Source: Bacteroidales bacterium UBA6408 (GTDB taxonomy: Bacteria; Bacteroidota; Bacteroidia; Bacteroidales; UBA932). From it: a stretch of 42,932 nt of DNA. Where the stretch lies: NCBI GenBank assembly GCA_002439805.1, contig DJPQ01000046.1, forward strand, positions 1 through 42,932, in the 5' to 3' direction. Position numbers and translations under genes: made by a program. The notes below the pieces were generated by a model. The model saw nothing but the letters and a program-made list of their open reading frames with translations, searched no databases and was not told where the DNA came from. Below are positions 16,683-25,896 of this stretch, piece by piece. The stretch's first letter is position 1; every line of letters begins with the position of its first letter.

Positions 16683-17396
16683 ATGTCATTAAGCTTACTT
16701 CAGAGCATTGCGGACACGGCGGCGACGGTTTCGGAGGTCGTGGCGGCTCCTGTGCAGCAGGAGGTGAAGATGTCTTACTTCGAGCTGGCGAAGTCCGGCG
16801 GATGGCTGATGATTGTGCTGCTTCTGCTCTCAATCGTGGCGGTCTATATCTTCGCAAGCAAATGGTGGATGATTCACAAGGCCGGGAAGGTCGAGAAGAA
16901 TTTCATGAACGAAATCAGGGACCTCATACACGAGGGAAAGATAAAGTCGGCGGTTTCGCTCTGTCAGAAGTATGACACGCCTTCGGCAAGGCTGGTCGAG
17001 AAGGGAATCGAGAGAATAGGACGGCCGCTTCAGGACATCCAGACTGCCGTCGAGAATATGGGCAGCGTCGAGGTGGCCAGGCTTGAGAAAGGTCTGCCTA
17101 TGCTGGCGACAATCGCCGGAGGAGCCCCAATGATCGGATTCCTCGGAACGGTGACCGGCATGATCCGCGCATTCTTCAACATGTCCACGGCAGGCAGCAA
17201 CATTGACATTTCTCTGCTTGCGGGAGGAATTTATGAGGCGATGGTCACGACCGTCGGCGGTCTTGTCGTCGGCATCCTCGCATATTTCGCCTACAACTAC
17301 TTGACCTCGCAGATTTCAAACCTCGTGTTCAAGATGGAGTCGGTCACCATTGATTTCATGGATCTCCTGCACGAGCCTGCGGAGAGCGGGAAATAA
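16683..17396 (+). CDS. exbB: MotA/TolQ/ExbB proton channel family protein
   Basis: 237 residues with three transmembrane segments (about 38-58, 135-160 and 175-205), as in ExbB/TolQ. The conserved GGAPMIGFLGTVTGMIRAF loop precedes the second segment, and EAMVTTVGGLVVGILAYFAYNYL forms the third. With ExbD it uses the proton gradient to drive TonB, which powers outer-membrane TonB-dependent transporters. Downstream exbD and a TonB-like gene complete the set. A TolQ identity is possible, but the TonB partner two genes on favours ExbB. Confidence 0.9.
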   Translation: MSLSLLQSIADTAATVSEVVAAPVQQEVKMSYFELAKSGGWLMIVLLLLSIVAVYIFASKWWMIHKAGKVEKNFMNEIRDLIHEGKIKSAVSLCQKYDTPSARLVEKGIERIGRPLQDIQTAVENMGSVEVARLEKGLPMLATIAGGAPMIGFLGTVTGMIRAFFNMSTAGSNIDISLLAGGIYEAMVTTVGGLVVGILAYFAYNYLTSQISNLVFKMESVTIDFMDLLHEPAESGK

Positions 17397-17441
17397 GGGT
17401 GAGCGGCTGATACCTTAGAGAATACAGATACTTTAGAGAAT

Positions 17442-17852
17442 ATGGCTATAAGGAGAACAACAAAGGTGGACTCGGGATTCTCGATGTCGTCGATGACGGA
17501 CATCGTGTTCCTGCTCCTCATATTCTTTCTGGTCACGTCGACGCTGATAAGCCCGAACGCGCTGAAGCTCCTGCTCCCCAAGAGCACGGGGCAGGTGTCC
17601 GCGAAGGCCACGGTGAGCGTTTCGATTGCCGACCACGGGAACGGGGACTACACCTATCATATAAATGGAGACAAGACACCGGTGCCGTTCGGCGAGGTGG
17701 AGGACGACCTGATTGACCTGCTTCAGGGCGAGGAAGACCCGACTTTCTCGATTTATGCGGACGAGACGGTTCCGATCAAGGAAGTGGTGCAGGTGATGAA
17801 CATTGCGAAGAGAAATCACTATAAAGTGATAATGGCTACAAATCCAGAGTAA
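17442..17852 (+). CDS. exbD: Biopolymer transport protein ExbD/TolR
   Basis: 136 residues. One N-terminal transmembrane segment (about 15-37) contains the proton-conducting Asp in SSMTDIVFLLLIFF. A periplasmic domain follows, with the typical ending YADETVPIKEVVQVMNIAKRNHYKVIMATNPE. It starts 45 bp after exbB and forms the stator with it. The stop codon is followed after 2 bp by the first palindromic element of the repeat family at 17855-17978, which separates it from the tonB-like gene. Confidence 0.9.
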   Translation: MAIRRTTKVDSGFSMSSMTDIVFLLLIFFLVTSTLISPNALKLLLPKSTGQVSAKATVSVSIADHGNGDYTYHINGDKTPVPFGEVEDDLIDLLQGEEDPTFSIYADETVPIKEVVQVMNIAKRNHYKVIMATNPE

Positions 17853-17854
17853 AT

Positions 17855-17978
17855 GTAAAATTCCATTAAAGGGTCATCTGCTGCGTTGCTCTCAACTTTA
17901 TAATCCTCACAACCGGGAGGTTGCTCCGGTTATAAAGTCTCGTGCGCCTTGCATCTGACACCTTTAATGAAATTTTAC
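17855..17978 (+). repeat. Palindromic intergenic element, copy 1
   Basis: 124 bp between exbD and the tonB-like gene. The left arm GTAAAATTCCATTAAAGG and right arm CCTTTAATGAAATTTTAC are complementary at 17 of 18 positions. The core holds CTGCGTTGC, CCTCACAACC / GGTTGCTCCGG and GCGCCTTGC, shared with the copies at 28790, 38945 and 39635. An inner stem ACTTTATAA / TTATAAAGT (9 bp, perfect) is specific to this copy. See the findings for the family description. Confidence 0.8.
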
Positions 17979-17998
17979 GACATAGAAGTAATATAAAC

Positions 17999-18793
17999 AT
18001 GGAAGAGTACAAACAGGACAGGGAGAGGCAGAGAAAGCTGTCACGGGCGGCCGGAATAGGGCTGACGGTGGCGGTGCATGCCGCGGCGTTGTCCTGTGCG
18101 TGCTTTGCCGGAATGACATATCTGGACCCGCCGCCTCCGGAGAGGGAGGAGATTCTGATTGACTTCGACGATGTGGAGGCCGAGGAGGTGAAGCCGGAGA
18201 GGAGGTGGAGCCGGACGAGGGTGAAATCGCCGGAGCCGGACAGGACACGGCCTGACGAGACGGTGAAGATGTCGAAGGCGCAGCTGGAGGGGACAAGACA
18301 GAATGTGGCGCAGGAGGCTACCGTCGGACCGGACGGGGACGTGGAAGTTAACGAGCCGAAGAGGGAGAAAGAGATAAACTGCAGGGCGCTGTTTCATGCG
18401 GCGGACAATCCGGAGGCGAAGGACACGCTCGCGCCGCAGACCGCACGCGCCGCAAGCGACGAGCTGGAGACAGGACACGCGGGCGGGAACGTGGAGCGCG
18501 GGAAGATTTCCGGGGAGCCGAACGCAAGGCTTGAGGGACGCAGCGTGGTCGGACATCTTGCACGGCCCGCCTACAACATACAGAAGGAAGGCACGGTCGT
18601 TGTCAGGATAGCGGTCGATCAGAACGGCAAGGTCATCGAGGCGATGCCTGGAGCCGACGGGACGACCGTCACTGACAAGACTCTGTGGAACGCGGCACGG
18701 AACGCGGCGATGGAGGCGAGGTTCTCGAAGACCACGGACGTGACGAAGATGAAGCAATACGGAACGATTACATATATATTTAAATTAAAATAG
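17999..18793 (+). CDS. tonB: Energy transducer TonB
   Basis: 264 residues from the ATG at 17999; an in-frame ATG-less extension upstream overlaps the repeat element. A short cytoplasmic N-terminus (EEYKQDRERQRKLSRA), a single transmembrane segment (about 18-40), an acidic and Pro/Glu/Arg-rich periplasmic linker, and a C-terminal TonB domain (about 175-264) with EGTVVVRIAVDQNGKVIEA and a final YGTITYIFKLK. It links the ExbB/ExbD motor to TonB-dependent receptors. It belongs with exbB and exbD, although a 146-bp gap containing a palindromic element intervenes. Confidence 0.87.
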   Translation: MEEYKQDRERQRKLSRAAGIGLTVAVHAAALSCACFAGMTYLDPPPPEREEILIDFDDVEAEEVKPERRWSRTRVKSPEPDRTRPDETVKMSKAQLEGTRQNVAQEATVGPDGDVEVNEPKREKEINCRALFHAADNPEAKDTLAPQTARAASDELETGHAGGNVERGKISGEPNARLEGRSVVGHLARPAYNIQKEGTVVVRIAVDQNGKVIEAMPGADGTTVTDKTLWNAARNAAMEARFSKTTDVTKMKQYGTITYIFKLK

Positions 18794-18861
18794 AACAAAT
18801 CATATCAGGCTGACGTGAAGTCAGGAATATTTAATCTTTAAACGCCGGAAAGGCAAAGAAA

Positions 18862-20355
18862 ATGGAGAACAACGAAAGAGGTGGCAACGACCACAGCACT
18901 GAAGGCCGTAGGGAGTACGGCAACAACGAATCAAGACCTTACAGGTCAAATTCCGAGAATGGCGGAAGACGCCGCCGCATCATCACGGGCAAAAGGGAGG
19001 ACCGCCCGTACATCACGTCATCGGACAGCGGCGAGGGGTTTGCCGAGAGAGGTGAACGCCGTCCTTACGGAGAAAGGAAACCTTACGGAGAGAGAAGAAG
19101 CTTCGGCGACAGGCCGGCAAGGCCATACCGCTCTGCGGATGGCGAGACCAGTCACGGAGAGCGCCGTTCCTATGGGGACAGGAAGCCGTCGTTCGGCGGT
19201 GAGAGGCGACCTCACGGAGACAGGAAGCCGTCCTACGGCAACGACAGACCGTACGGAGAGCGCAGGCAGTTCCGTCAGACAGACGGAGAGAACAGCTACG
19301 GCGAGCGCCGTTCCTTCGGGGACAGGAAGCCGTCGTTCGGCGGCGACAGGCCTTCCGGAGAGCATCGCGGCTTCGGCGAGAACAGGAAACCGTCATACGG
19401 CGAGGGAAGGAAGCCTTCTTTCAACGGGGACAGGAAGCCTGGGTTCAAGAAGGCGGCTCCGGGAGGAAAGCCGGGATTCGGCGGCAAGCCGGGAGCGAAG
19501 GGAGGCAAGAAGCGTCCTGCACCTAAGCCGATGTTCCGCGCCGAGGACGAGAGCGGAATCGGGCAGATGATTGACAGGAGGAAGGCATTCGAGAACGAGA
19601 GGCTGTCCGACAATGACAATGTGGCGATTCCGTTCAAGGAGGAATGCCGTCTGAACAAATACATCGCAAATTCCGGAATATGCTCAAGGCGCGAGGCCGA
19701 CAACTTCATCCTCGCGGGCTGCGTGACTGTCAACGGCAGCGTCGTCACTGAGCTCGGAACGAAAATCAACGTCACCAAGGACGACGTGCGCTTCAACGGG
19801 GAGAGGCTTCACGGCGAGGAGAAGGTCTATATCGTGATGAACAAGCCGAAGGGCTTCGTGACCACGACCTCAGACCCGCACGCCGAGAAGACGGTGATGG
19901 ATCTTCTTAAGAAATGCACCGCGAGGGTGTTCCCTGTGGGACGTCTCGACAAGAACACGACCGGAGTGCTGATGTTCACAAACGATGGTGAGATTGCGGA
20001 AAGGCTCACGCACCCGGCATACGACAAGAAGAAAATCTATCAGGTTTCCCTCGACAAGGACCTCACTCAGGAGGACTATGACAAGATTCTCTCAGGGGTG
20101 ACGCTTTCTGACGGGGACGTCGCTGCGGATGCCCTCTCCTACATCGAGGAGAACGACCACCGCAAGATCGGCATCGAGATTCACTCGGGAAAGAACCGCA
20201 TCGTCCGCCGCATCTTCGAGTCGCTCGGCTACGACGTGAAGGCCCTCGACAGGGTCTATTTCGCGGGTCTCACAAAGAAGAACCTCAAGAGGGGCGACTG
20301 GAGATACCTCACCGAGGGCGAGGTCAACATCCTCAAGATGGGGGCGTACATTTAA
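18862..20355 (+). CDS. rluB: Ribosomal large subunit pseudouridine synthase (RluB/RsuA type) with long repetitive N-terminus
   Basis: 497 residues. Residues 1 to about 235 are low complexity, built from degenerate GERRSYGDRKPSFGG-like units rich in Gly, Arg, Lys and Ser. The enzyme proper follows: an S4 RNA-binding domain (about 257-305, LNKYIANSGICSRREADNFI) and the pseudouridine synthase domain with catalytic Asp in GRLDKNTTGVLMFTNDGE (about 357-374). RsuA/RluB enzymes modify one uridine in rRNA. The basic disordered extension probably binds RNA non-specifically; such tails occur on this enzyme in other Bacteroidetes (from memory). The stop codon is directly followed by the era ATG, so the two are translationally linked. 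Confidence 0.9.
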   Translation: MENNERGGNDHSTEGRREYGNNESRPYRSNSENGGRRRRIITGKREDRPYITSSDSGEGFAERGERRPYGERKPYGERRSFGDRPARPYRSADGETSHGERRSYGDRKPSFGGERRPHGDRKPSYGNDRPYGERRQFRQTDGENSYGERRSFGDRKPSFGGDRPSGEHRGFGENRKPSYGEGRKPSFNGDRKPGFKKAAPGGKPGFGGKPGAKGGKKRPAPKPMFRAEDESGIGQMIDRRKAFENERLSDNDNVAIPFKEECRLNKYIANSGICSRREADNFILAGCVTVNGSVVTELGTKINVTKDDVRFNGERLHGEEKVYIVMNKPKGFVTTTSDPHAEKTVMDLLKKCTARVFPVGRLDKNTTGVLMFTNDGEIAERLTHPAYDKKKIYQVSLDKDLTQEDYDKILSGVTLSDGDVAADALSYIEENDHRKIGIEIHSGKNRIVRRIFESLGYDVKALDRVYFAGLTKKNLKRGDWRYLTEGEVNILKMGAYI

Positions 20356-21264
20356 ATGGAAAACAAGACGAATAAGGAAACCGCAAGGCACAGGGCCGGA
20401 TTTGTCAACATCATCGGCAATCCGAATGTCGGCAAATCCACTCTCATGAATGCCCTTGTCGGCGAAAAGCTGTCCATAGTCACATCCAAGGCACAGACGA
20501 CGCGGCACAGGATTATGGGAATTGTGAACGGGGACGACTACCAGATTGTCTATTCCGACACCCCCGGCATCCTGAAGCCGAACTACCGCCTGCAGGAGAG
20601 CATGATGAACTTCGTGGAGACGGCAATCGGTGACGCGGACATAATTCTCTATGTGACGGACACCGTGGAGAAGCCGGACAAGAACGAGGAATGGATTGCG
20701 AAGCTCCAGAGGCTGGAATGCCCGATTGTGCTGGTCATCAACAAGATAGACATCAGCACGCAGGAAAAGGTGCTGGAGCTGATGGCATGGTGGAAGGAAA
20801 GGCTTCCGAAGGCAACGATATTCCCGGCGTCGGCGCAGGAGAGGTTCAATCTCGACAACATCTACGACGCGATTGTCGCCGCCCTGCCCGTCGCTCCGCC
20901 ATGGTACGACAAAGACGTTTTCACGGACAAGAACCTGCGCTTCTTCGCGTCGGAGATTATCCGCGAGAAGATTTTCCTGAACTATTCCCAGGAGGTTCCG
21001 TACAGCTGCGAGGTCGTCGTGGAGCAGTTCAAGGAGGGCGAGGAAAGGTATGAAATCAGCGCCGTCATCTATGTGATGAGGGAGTCCCAGAAGGGAATCA
21101 TCATCGGCAGGGGAGGCGCGATGCTTAAGAAGGTCGGCACCCAGGCGCGCATCGACATGGAGGATTTCTTCCAGAAGAAGGTTTTCCTCAATCTGTTCGT
21201 CAAGGTCGATGACGGCTGGAGGGAGAGCAGGAAGGAACTGAAGAGGTTCGGCTACGAGTGGTAG
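20356..21264 (+). CDS. era: GTPase Era
   Basis: 302 residues, standard length. The G domain has G1 GNPNVGKST (21-29), G3 DTPG (near 68-71) and G4 NKID (near 129-132). The C-terminal KH domain has GIIIGRGGAMLKKVGTQAR (about 247-265), which binds the 3' end of 16S rRNA. Era checks 30S ribosome assembly and couples it to growth. It begins at the base after the rluB stop codon, so both are rRNA-maturation genes in one operon. Confidence 0.97.
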   Translation: MENKTNKETARHRAGFVNIIGNPNVGKSTLMNALVGEKLSIVTSKAQTTRHRIMGIVNGDDYQIVYSDTPGILKPNYRLQESMMNFVETAIGDADIILYVTDTVEKPDKNEEWIAKLQRLECPIVLVINKIDISTQEKVLELMAWWKERLPKATIFPASAQERFNLDNIYDAIVAALPVAPPWYDKDVFTDKNLRFFASEIIREKIFLNYSQEVPYSCEVVVEQFKEGEERYEISAVIYVMRESQKGIIIGRGGAMLKKVGTQARIDMEDFFQKKVFLNLFVKVDDGWRESRKELKRFGYEW

Positions 21265-21318
21265 GCCTTTATGGGCGTCATTGTGCGTCTGAGGCCTTGT
21301 TTGAAGAATACAAACCAT

Positions 21319-21339
21319 AGAGGCTCTGTTAGAGCCTCT
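21319..21339 (+). terminator. Hairpin between era and parC
   Basis: A perfect 8-bp stem AGAGGCTC / GAGCCTCT with a 5-nt loop, followed by TATATAAGG rather than a T-run. It could be a weak terminator for rluB-era or a leader structure of parC, whose ATG is 17 bp further on. Confidence 0.5.
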
Positions 21340-21356
21340 TATATAAGGAACTGACT

Positions 21357-24266
21357 ATGAGCAAGAAGGACGATTTGGATACGCCGGAAAACGAGGATCT
21401 CAAGAACGGAGGAGCCGGAGACATGGCTTCATCTGACGACAATTCCAAGAACGGAATGACCTCTTCTGAAGAAGAGTCCGCCGCGGATTTGGAGGATGAG
21501 GATGCCGTAGACCCGGAAGATGGAGATACCGAGGTTCCCGACGGGGAGGTCTCCGGGAAGTTTGACAAGCTTCTCGGGGAGGACAGCCGGCATTTCAAAC
21601 TGTCCGGAATGTTCAAGGACTGGTATCTGGACTATGCGTCCTACACCATCCTCTACAGGGCGGTTCCGCACATCGTCGACGGGCTGAAGCCGGTGCAGAG
21701 GCGCGTGCTGCACGCGATGTGGAAGATTGACGACGGGGCCTACACCAAGGTCGCGAACATCATCGGACAGGCGATGCAGTACCACCCGCACGGAGACGCC
21801 TCCATCGGGGGCGCCCTCGTGCAGCTCGGCCAGAAGGGTCTGCTCATCGACTGCCAGGGAAACTGGGGAAGCATCATCACGGGCGACGCCAACGCCGCTC
21901 CGCGATACATCGAGGCGCGCCTGAGCAAGTTTGCCAAGGAGGTAGTGTTCAACCCGAAGACGACCCCGTGGATGACCTCATACGACGGCCGCAACCAGGA
22001 GCCGGTGGAACTGCCGGTCAAGTTCCCGCTGCTGCTCGCGCAGGGCACCGAGGGAATCGCGGCCGGTCTCGCCTCAAAGATTCTCCCGCACAACTTCAAC
22101 GAGCTGATTGACGCATCGATAGCCATACTGGAGGACAGGCCGTTCGAGATTCTCCCGGACTTCCCTACCGGCGGCTACGCGGACTGCTCGCGCTACAACA
22201 ACGGACGGCGCGGCGGTGTGATTAAGGTGCGCGCCAAAATCGAGAAAATCGACAAGAACACCATCGCCGTCACCGAAATCCCCTACGGAAAGACGACGCA
22301 TCTGCTTATTGACTCCATTCTCAAGGCGAAGGATAAGGGAAAGATAAAGATTCGCAAGATTGAGGACCTCACCACCGAGAAGGCGGAGATATTGATTCAT
22401 CTTCCGAACGATGTCTCGCCGGACAAGACGATTGACGCGCTCTACGCATTCACGGACTGCGAGGTTTCCATATCCCCGAACACATGCGTCATCATCGACA
22501 AGAAGCCTCAGTTCCTCGGGGTCGATGAAGTCCTGCGCTACGACACTCTGCACACGGAAGACCTTCTCCGTCAGGAACTTGAGATTCGCCTGAGCGAACT
22601 CGAAAGCGACTGGCACTACAATTCCCTCGAACGCATATTCTTCGAGCAGAGGGTCTATAAGATTCTCGAGAAGGACGACGCGAAGACATGGGAAATCCAG
22701 CTGAAGGAGGTGTTCGCGAAGATGAAGGAATATCAGAGCCTTCTCAAGCGGGAAATCCTCATGGAGGACATTCTCAAGCTTGTCGAGAAGCCTGTGCGCA
22801 AGATTTCCAAGTTCGACACGAAGGCGGTCGATGAGAAGATTCGGGGCATCGAGGACGAAATGGACGAGGTCCGGAACAATCTCGGACACCTCACGGAATA
22901 CACGATAAGATGGTTCGGCAATCTCAAGAAGAAATACGGCAAGGACTGGCCGAGGCAGACGGAAATCACCGGCTTCGAGAGCATCGCCGCGACAAAGGTC
23001 GTGAACAACAACGCGAAGCTCTATGCCAACCGCGTCGAGGGATTCGTGGGAATCGGGCTGAAGAAGGACGAGAACACGGAGTTCGTCTGCGACTGCTCGG
23101 ATATGTCCGAATTTGTCGTGATTATGAAGGACGGCAAGTACAAGGTGATGAAGGTCGGGGAGAAGGTCTATGTCGGGAAGGATTTCCTTTATGTGGGTCT
23201 GTTCAACCGGGGCGACGAGCGGACGATCTACAATGTGATTTACCGTGACGGCAAGGGCCCGGTAAGCTACGCTAAGAGATTCGCGCTCACTTCGATTACC
23301 CGCGACAAGGACTACGACATCACGCAGGGCACGCCCGGTTCGGTGATTCAGTGGCTCACGGTCAATCCTAACGGCGAGGCCGAGACGGTGAAGGTCTATC
23401 TCAAGGCGAAGCCGAAGCTGAAGAAACTCATCGACGAATACGACTTCTCGCAGCTCGACATCAAGGGACGGAGCTCACGCGGAAACGTCGTGGCGAAGAA
23501 AAACGCCGTGCAGAAGATTGCGCTCAAGTCCAGGGGGGCATCGACCATCGGCGGCAAGGACATCTGGTTCGACGCCGACATCCAGAAGCTCAACGACGAG
23601 GAGCGCGGCCAGTATCTCGGCAAGTTCAACACCGGCGACCATATCCTCGCGGTGTTCAAGGACGGAACCTACTACACCACGGGCTTCGATCTGAGCAGCC
23701 GCTATCAGGGCGAGCTTCTCCTCATCGAGAAATACGAGGTCGGCAAGACCTTCACCGCACTCTACTACGACAAGGCGGCGAAGTCGTTCTATGTCAAGCG
23801 CTTCTCTTTCGACGTGAGCGACAATAACCCCGTTCCGTTCATCGCGGACAGCAAGGGTTCCTATCTCGTGGCCCTGAGCGAGGACAGGCATCCGCAGTTC
23901 GAGATTGTCTTCGGAGGAAAGCACGCGCACAGGGAGCCTGAAAAGGTGGATGCGGAGGAGTTCATAGCGAAGAAGGGTCTGACGGCGAAGGGCAAGAAGG
24001 TCAGCGCGATGGACGTGAAGAAGGTGCGCTTCGTCGAGCCGCTTGTGAAGCCGGAGGATGAAGCGGATGAGGCGGCCGTTGGAGACGACGACGCCGAGAC
24101 TCCGGAAGTTCCCGCAACTGCGACAAAGGACACTCCGACAGGAGGGGGAAGAGATATTCAGGCAGGGGCTGCGAAGAATGCGGTGGTGAGCGGGACGACG
24201 GTCGTGCAGGTGAACCCGGACGAGCCGCTGGACCTGAACCTTGACGACGAACCTACTTTATTTTGA
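21357..24266 (+). CDS. parC: DNA topoisomerase IV subunit A / gyrase A-like
   Basis: 969 residues. An acidic, probably disordered N-terminus (about 1-70) precedes the breakage-reunion domain: SYTILYRAVPHIVDGLKPVQ (near 90-115) and the catalytic Tyr near 184 in APRYIEARL. A coiled coil (about 430-530) and a six-bladed beta-pinwheel C-terminal domain follow. The tail after about 900 is again acidic. The lack of a clear GyrA-box and the resemblance to Bacteroidetes topoisomerase IV A subunits favour ParC over GyrA. With ParE it decatenates chromosomes using ATP. No parE is in the window. Confidence 0.85.
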   Translation: MSKKDDLDTPENEDLKNGGAGDMASSDDNSKNGMTSSEEESAADLEDEDAVDPEDGDTEVPDGEVSGKFDKLLGEDSRHFKLSGMFKDWYLDYASYTILYRAVPHIVDGLKPVQRRVLHAMWKIDDGAYTKVANIIGQAMQYHPHGDASIGGALVQLGQKGLLIDCQGNWGSIITGDANAAPRYIEARLSKFAKEVVFNPKTTPWMTSYDGRNQEPVELPVKFPLLLAQGTEGIAAGLASKILPHNFNELIDASIAILEDRPFEILPDFPTGGYADCSRYNNGRRGGVIKVRAKIEKIDKNTIAVTEIPYGKTTHLLIDSILKAKDKGKIKIRKIEDLTTEKAEILIHLPNDVSPDKTIDALYAFTDCEVSISPNTCVIIDKKPQFLGVDEVLRYDTLHTEDLLRQELEIRLSELESDWHYNSLERIFFEQRVYKILEKDDAKTWEIQLKEVFAKMKEYQSLLKREILMEDILKLVEKPVRKISKFDTKAVDEKIRGIEDEMDEVRNNLGHLTEYTIRWFGNLKKKYGKDWPRQTEITGFESIAATKVVNNNAKLYANRVEGFVGIGLKKDENTEFVCDCSDMSEFVVIMKDGKYKVMKVGEKVYVGKDFLYVGLFNRGDERTIYNVIYRDGKGPVSYAKRFALTSITRDKDYDITQGTPGSVIQWLTVNPNGEAETVKVYLKAKPKLKKLIDEYDFSQLDIKGRSSRGNVVAKKNAVQKIALKSRGASTIGGKDIWFDADIQKLNDEERGQYLGKFNTGDHILAVFKDGTYYTTGFDLSSRYQGELLLIEKYEVGKTFTALYYDKAAKSFYVKRFSFDVSDNNPVPFIADSKGSYLVALSEDRHPQFEIVFGGKHAHREPEKVDAEEFIAKKGLTAKGKKVSAMDVKKVRFVEPLVKPEDEADEAAVGDDDAETPEVPATATKDTPTGGGRDIQAGAAKNAVVSGTTVVQVNPDEPLDLNLDDEPTLF

Positions 24267-24286
24267 CCCCTCCCGCTTGTATCTTG

Positions 24287-24315
24287 CCCCCTCCCGTCCC
24301 CTCGTAGGGGAAGTG
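24287..24315 (+). repeat. GC-rich dispersed repeat, copy A
   Basis: A C-rich stretch containing CCCTCCCGTCCCCTCG and ending in AGGGGAAGTG forms a short hairpin (CCCCT-CGT-AGGGG at 24298-24310). The same sequence, with one substitution, recurs on the minus strand at 31839-31870. Both copies lie just after a gene ending in TTTTGA. A partial CCCCTCCCG also starts at 24266. It may act as a terminator for parC. Confidence 0.6.
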
Positions 24316-24400
24316 GTGCTACGCGGAACCCTATCCCACAAGGCTTCGCTTCGTTGCGCTTCGCACGGCGCCGATGCGCCTTGTCTGAAAGGAAGAATAA

Positions 24401-25156
24401 ATGACAATAACACTCACTGGAATCGAAGGTGAAATGATTATTACATTGACCGGAATGATGGGATGCGGAAAGAGCAGCGTCGGCAGGGAACTGTCGGGGC
24501 TGCTTTCGCTGCCTTTCGTCGATTTGGACGAATACATCGAAAGCCGAGAGGGACGAAGCATCCGGGATATTTTTGAGAGCGAAGGAGAACCGGCGTTCCG
24601 GAAGATGGAACTGGCGGCGCTGAAGGAGATTCTGTTCCAAGGAGCCACATCAGAGTCTGGCTATGCTACAAGCTCTGAAGCATCCGAATGGACGGACAAA
24701 GCCTCCCCCGCAACAGACCGCCCGCAAGCCCGAGACATTATTATTGCCCTCGGCGGCGGCACGCTCACCACTCCGGAGTGCGCGGAACTCGTCTCCGCCC
24801 GCACATTCTGTATCTACCTGAAAGCCTCCCCAGCCACACTCCTCGCGCACCTCGAACACGAACCCGCAGGCCGCCCGATGCTAAACCCAACCGACGCTGG
24901 AACAAGCACCGGCAACACGGGAACAAGCACCGGCAACGCGGAGACAGTCACGCTCCAGAACTCTAACCCCAGTTCATCAAAGAACACCCCAAGCATTTCT
25001 CTAAAAGCCCCCAACCAGCAGCTTTATAGGCGCATCACGGCACTGCTCTCCCGGCGCGAGCCCATCTACAGAGCCACATCCCGCCTTACAATCTCAACAG
25101 ACGGTCTCTCCATCCCCAAAATCGCCGCCGCCATCTCCAAACTACCGAACAAATAG
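24401..25156 (+). CDS. aroK: Shikimate kinase with low-complexity insertions
   Basis: 251 residues from 24401, or 240 from the ATG at 24434; ordinary shikimate kinases have about 175. The P-loop is TGMMGCGKSS, followed by the substrate-binding DLDEYIESREGRSIRDIF and the GGGT motif (IIALGGGTLTTPEC). The lid Arg lies in GRPML. It phosphorylates shikimate in the aromatic amino-acid pathway. Two insertions rich in Ser, Thr and Asn lie at about 88-115 and 165-205, the second with a doubled GTSTGN unit. The first 11 residues (MTITLTGIEGE) look like an imperfect copy of the following MIITLTGMMG, so 24434 may be the ancestral start. Confidence 0.85.
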   Translation: MTITLTGIEGEMIITLTGMMGCGKSSVGRELSGLLSLPFVDLDEYIESREGRSIRDIFESEGEPAFRKMELAALKEILFQGATSESGYATSSEASEWTDKASPATDRPQARDIIIALGGGTLTTPECAELVSARTFCIYLKASPATLLAHLEHEPAGRPMLNPTDAGTSTGNTGTSTGNAETVTLQNSNPSSSKNTPSISLKAPNQQLYRRITALLSRREPIYRATSRLTISTDGLSIPKIAAAISKLPNK

Positions 25157-25176
25157 GTCACAAATCACCGAATAAA

Positions 25177-25223
25177 ATAGTTGTGCGCTAACTCATTTAA
25201 AAATTGGGTTAGCGCACAACTAT
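25177..25223. terminator. Long hairpin between convergent aroK and META-domain genes
   Basis: A perfect 16-bp inverted repeat (ATAGTTGTGCGCTAAC / GTTAGCGCACAACTAT) with a 15-nt AT-rich loop. Its place between two convergent 3' ends suggests a bidirectional terminator, although no T-run follows. It is similar in size to the arms of the palindromic elements and may be an uninterrupted counterpart. Confidence 0.6.
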
Positions 25224-25270
25224 AACTCATTTCATCGGCGACTATGCCTACTGGAAGCACATGTCCGCCA

Positions 25271-25765
25271 TTACTCGACCACCGCGGCCGGTCTGTCCGC
25301 GGCGACCGGTTCTCCTGCGCTTTCGACAGGAGTCCCGCGGTTCTCTTCCTCCTTGAGTTCAGTTCTCTTGAGCTTCAGAACCTCGGCGCCGTCTTTTGAG
25401 AGCACGACCGCATTGTCCTTGTCCTCAAACTTCACCTTCACTCCGGTGTTGAGCCCATCGACGACAGCCCTTTCAGTCTCGGGAGTAGGTCCCATCATCT
25501 TGGTGAGACCGATGTTGCCGAACTCAAGTGCATCTCCCTTAATCTTGTAGCTTCCGAAGAAACGGTTGATGCTCGTGCATCCGTTCACATCGCCATTGGC
25601 GTCAAATGAAATCGTCGCCTTGTCGAATCCGGTCTCGACGGCGTGTCCCCCGGCCTCGACTATTTCCCAGTCTCCGAGAATCGCCTTAGACGCATCAACT
25701 TTCTTTCCTGTTCCGCAGCTGCACAGCGCAGCCGCACCGATAAGCATAATGATTAACTTTTTCAT
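25271..25765 (-). CDS. META-domain lipoprotein
   Basis: 164 residues. A lipoprotein signal (MKKLIIMLIGAAALCSC) precedes a META/HslJ-like domain (about 28-130): ILGDWEIVEAGG, then FDANGDVNGCTSINRFFGSYKIKG and MMGPTPETERAVVDGLN, all hallmarks of the family. Members are linked with stress or motility, but the biochemical role is unknown. The last 30 residues are Pro/Ala/Glu-rich and probably disordered. The convergent neighbour is aroK. The next upstream gene on the strand is 130 bp away. Confidence 0.85.
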   Translation of the reverse strand: MKKLIIMLIGAAALCSCGTGKKVDASKAILGDWEIVEAGGHAVETGFDKATISFDANGDVNGCTSINRFFGSYKIKGDALEFGNIGLTKMMGPTPETERAVVDGLNTGVKVKFEDKDNAVVLSKDGAEVLKLKRTELKEEENRGTPVESAGEPVAADRPAAVVE

Positions 25766-25896
25766 TGTATCTTAATATTTTAGAAATCTTCAGAAAATAT
25801 CTTGGTAATCTCCGATTGTCTTCCGAGTCTGCATTCCTTTTCATTCATATCGTCGGATCTTCTGATATTCCAAGTCCCGACAGCTCTGCACCAACG

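Noticed and set aside
20092..21318. 408-codon minus-strand frame across era
   Set aside because: Antisense of era, which has every GTPase motif; no independent signals.
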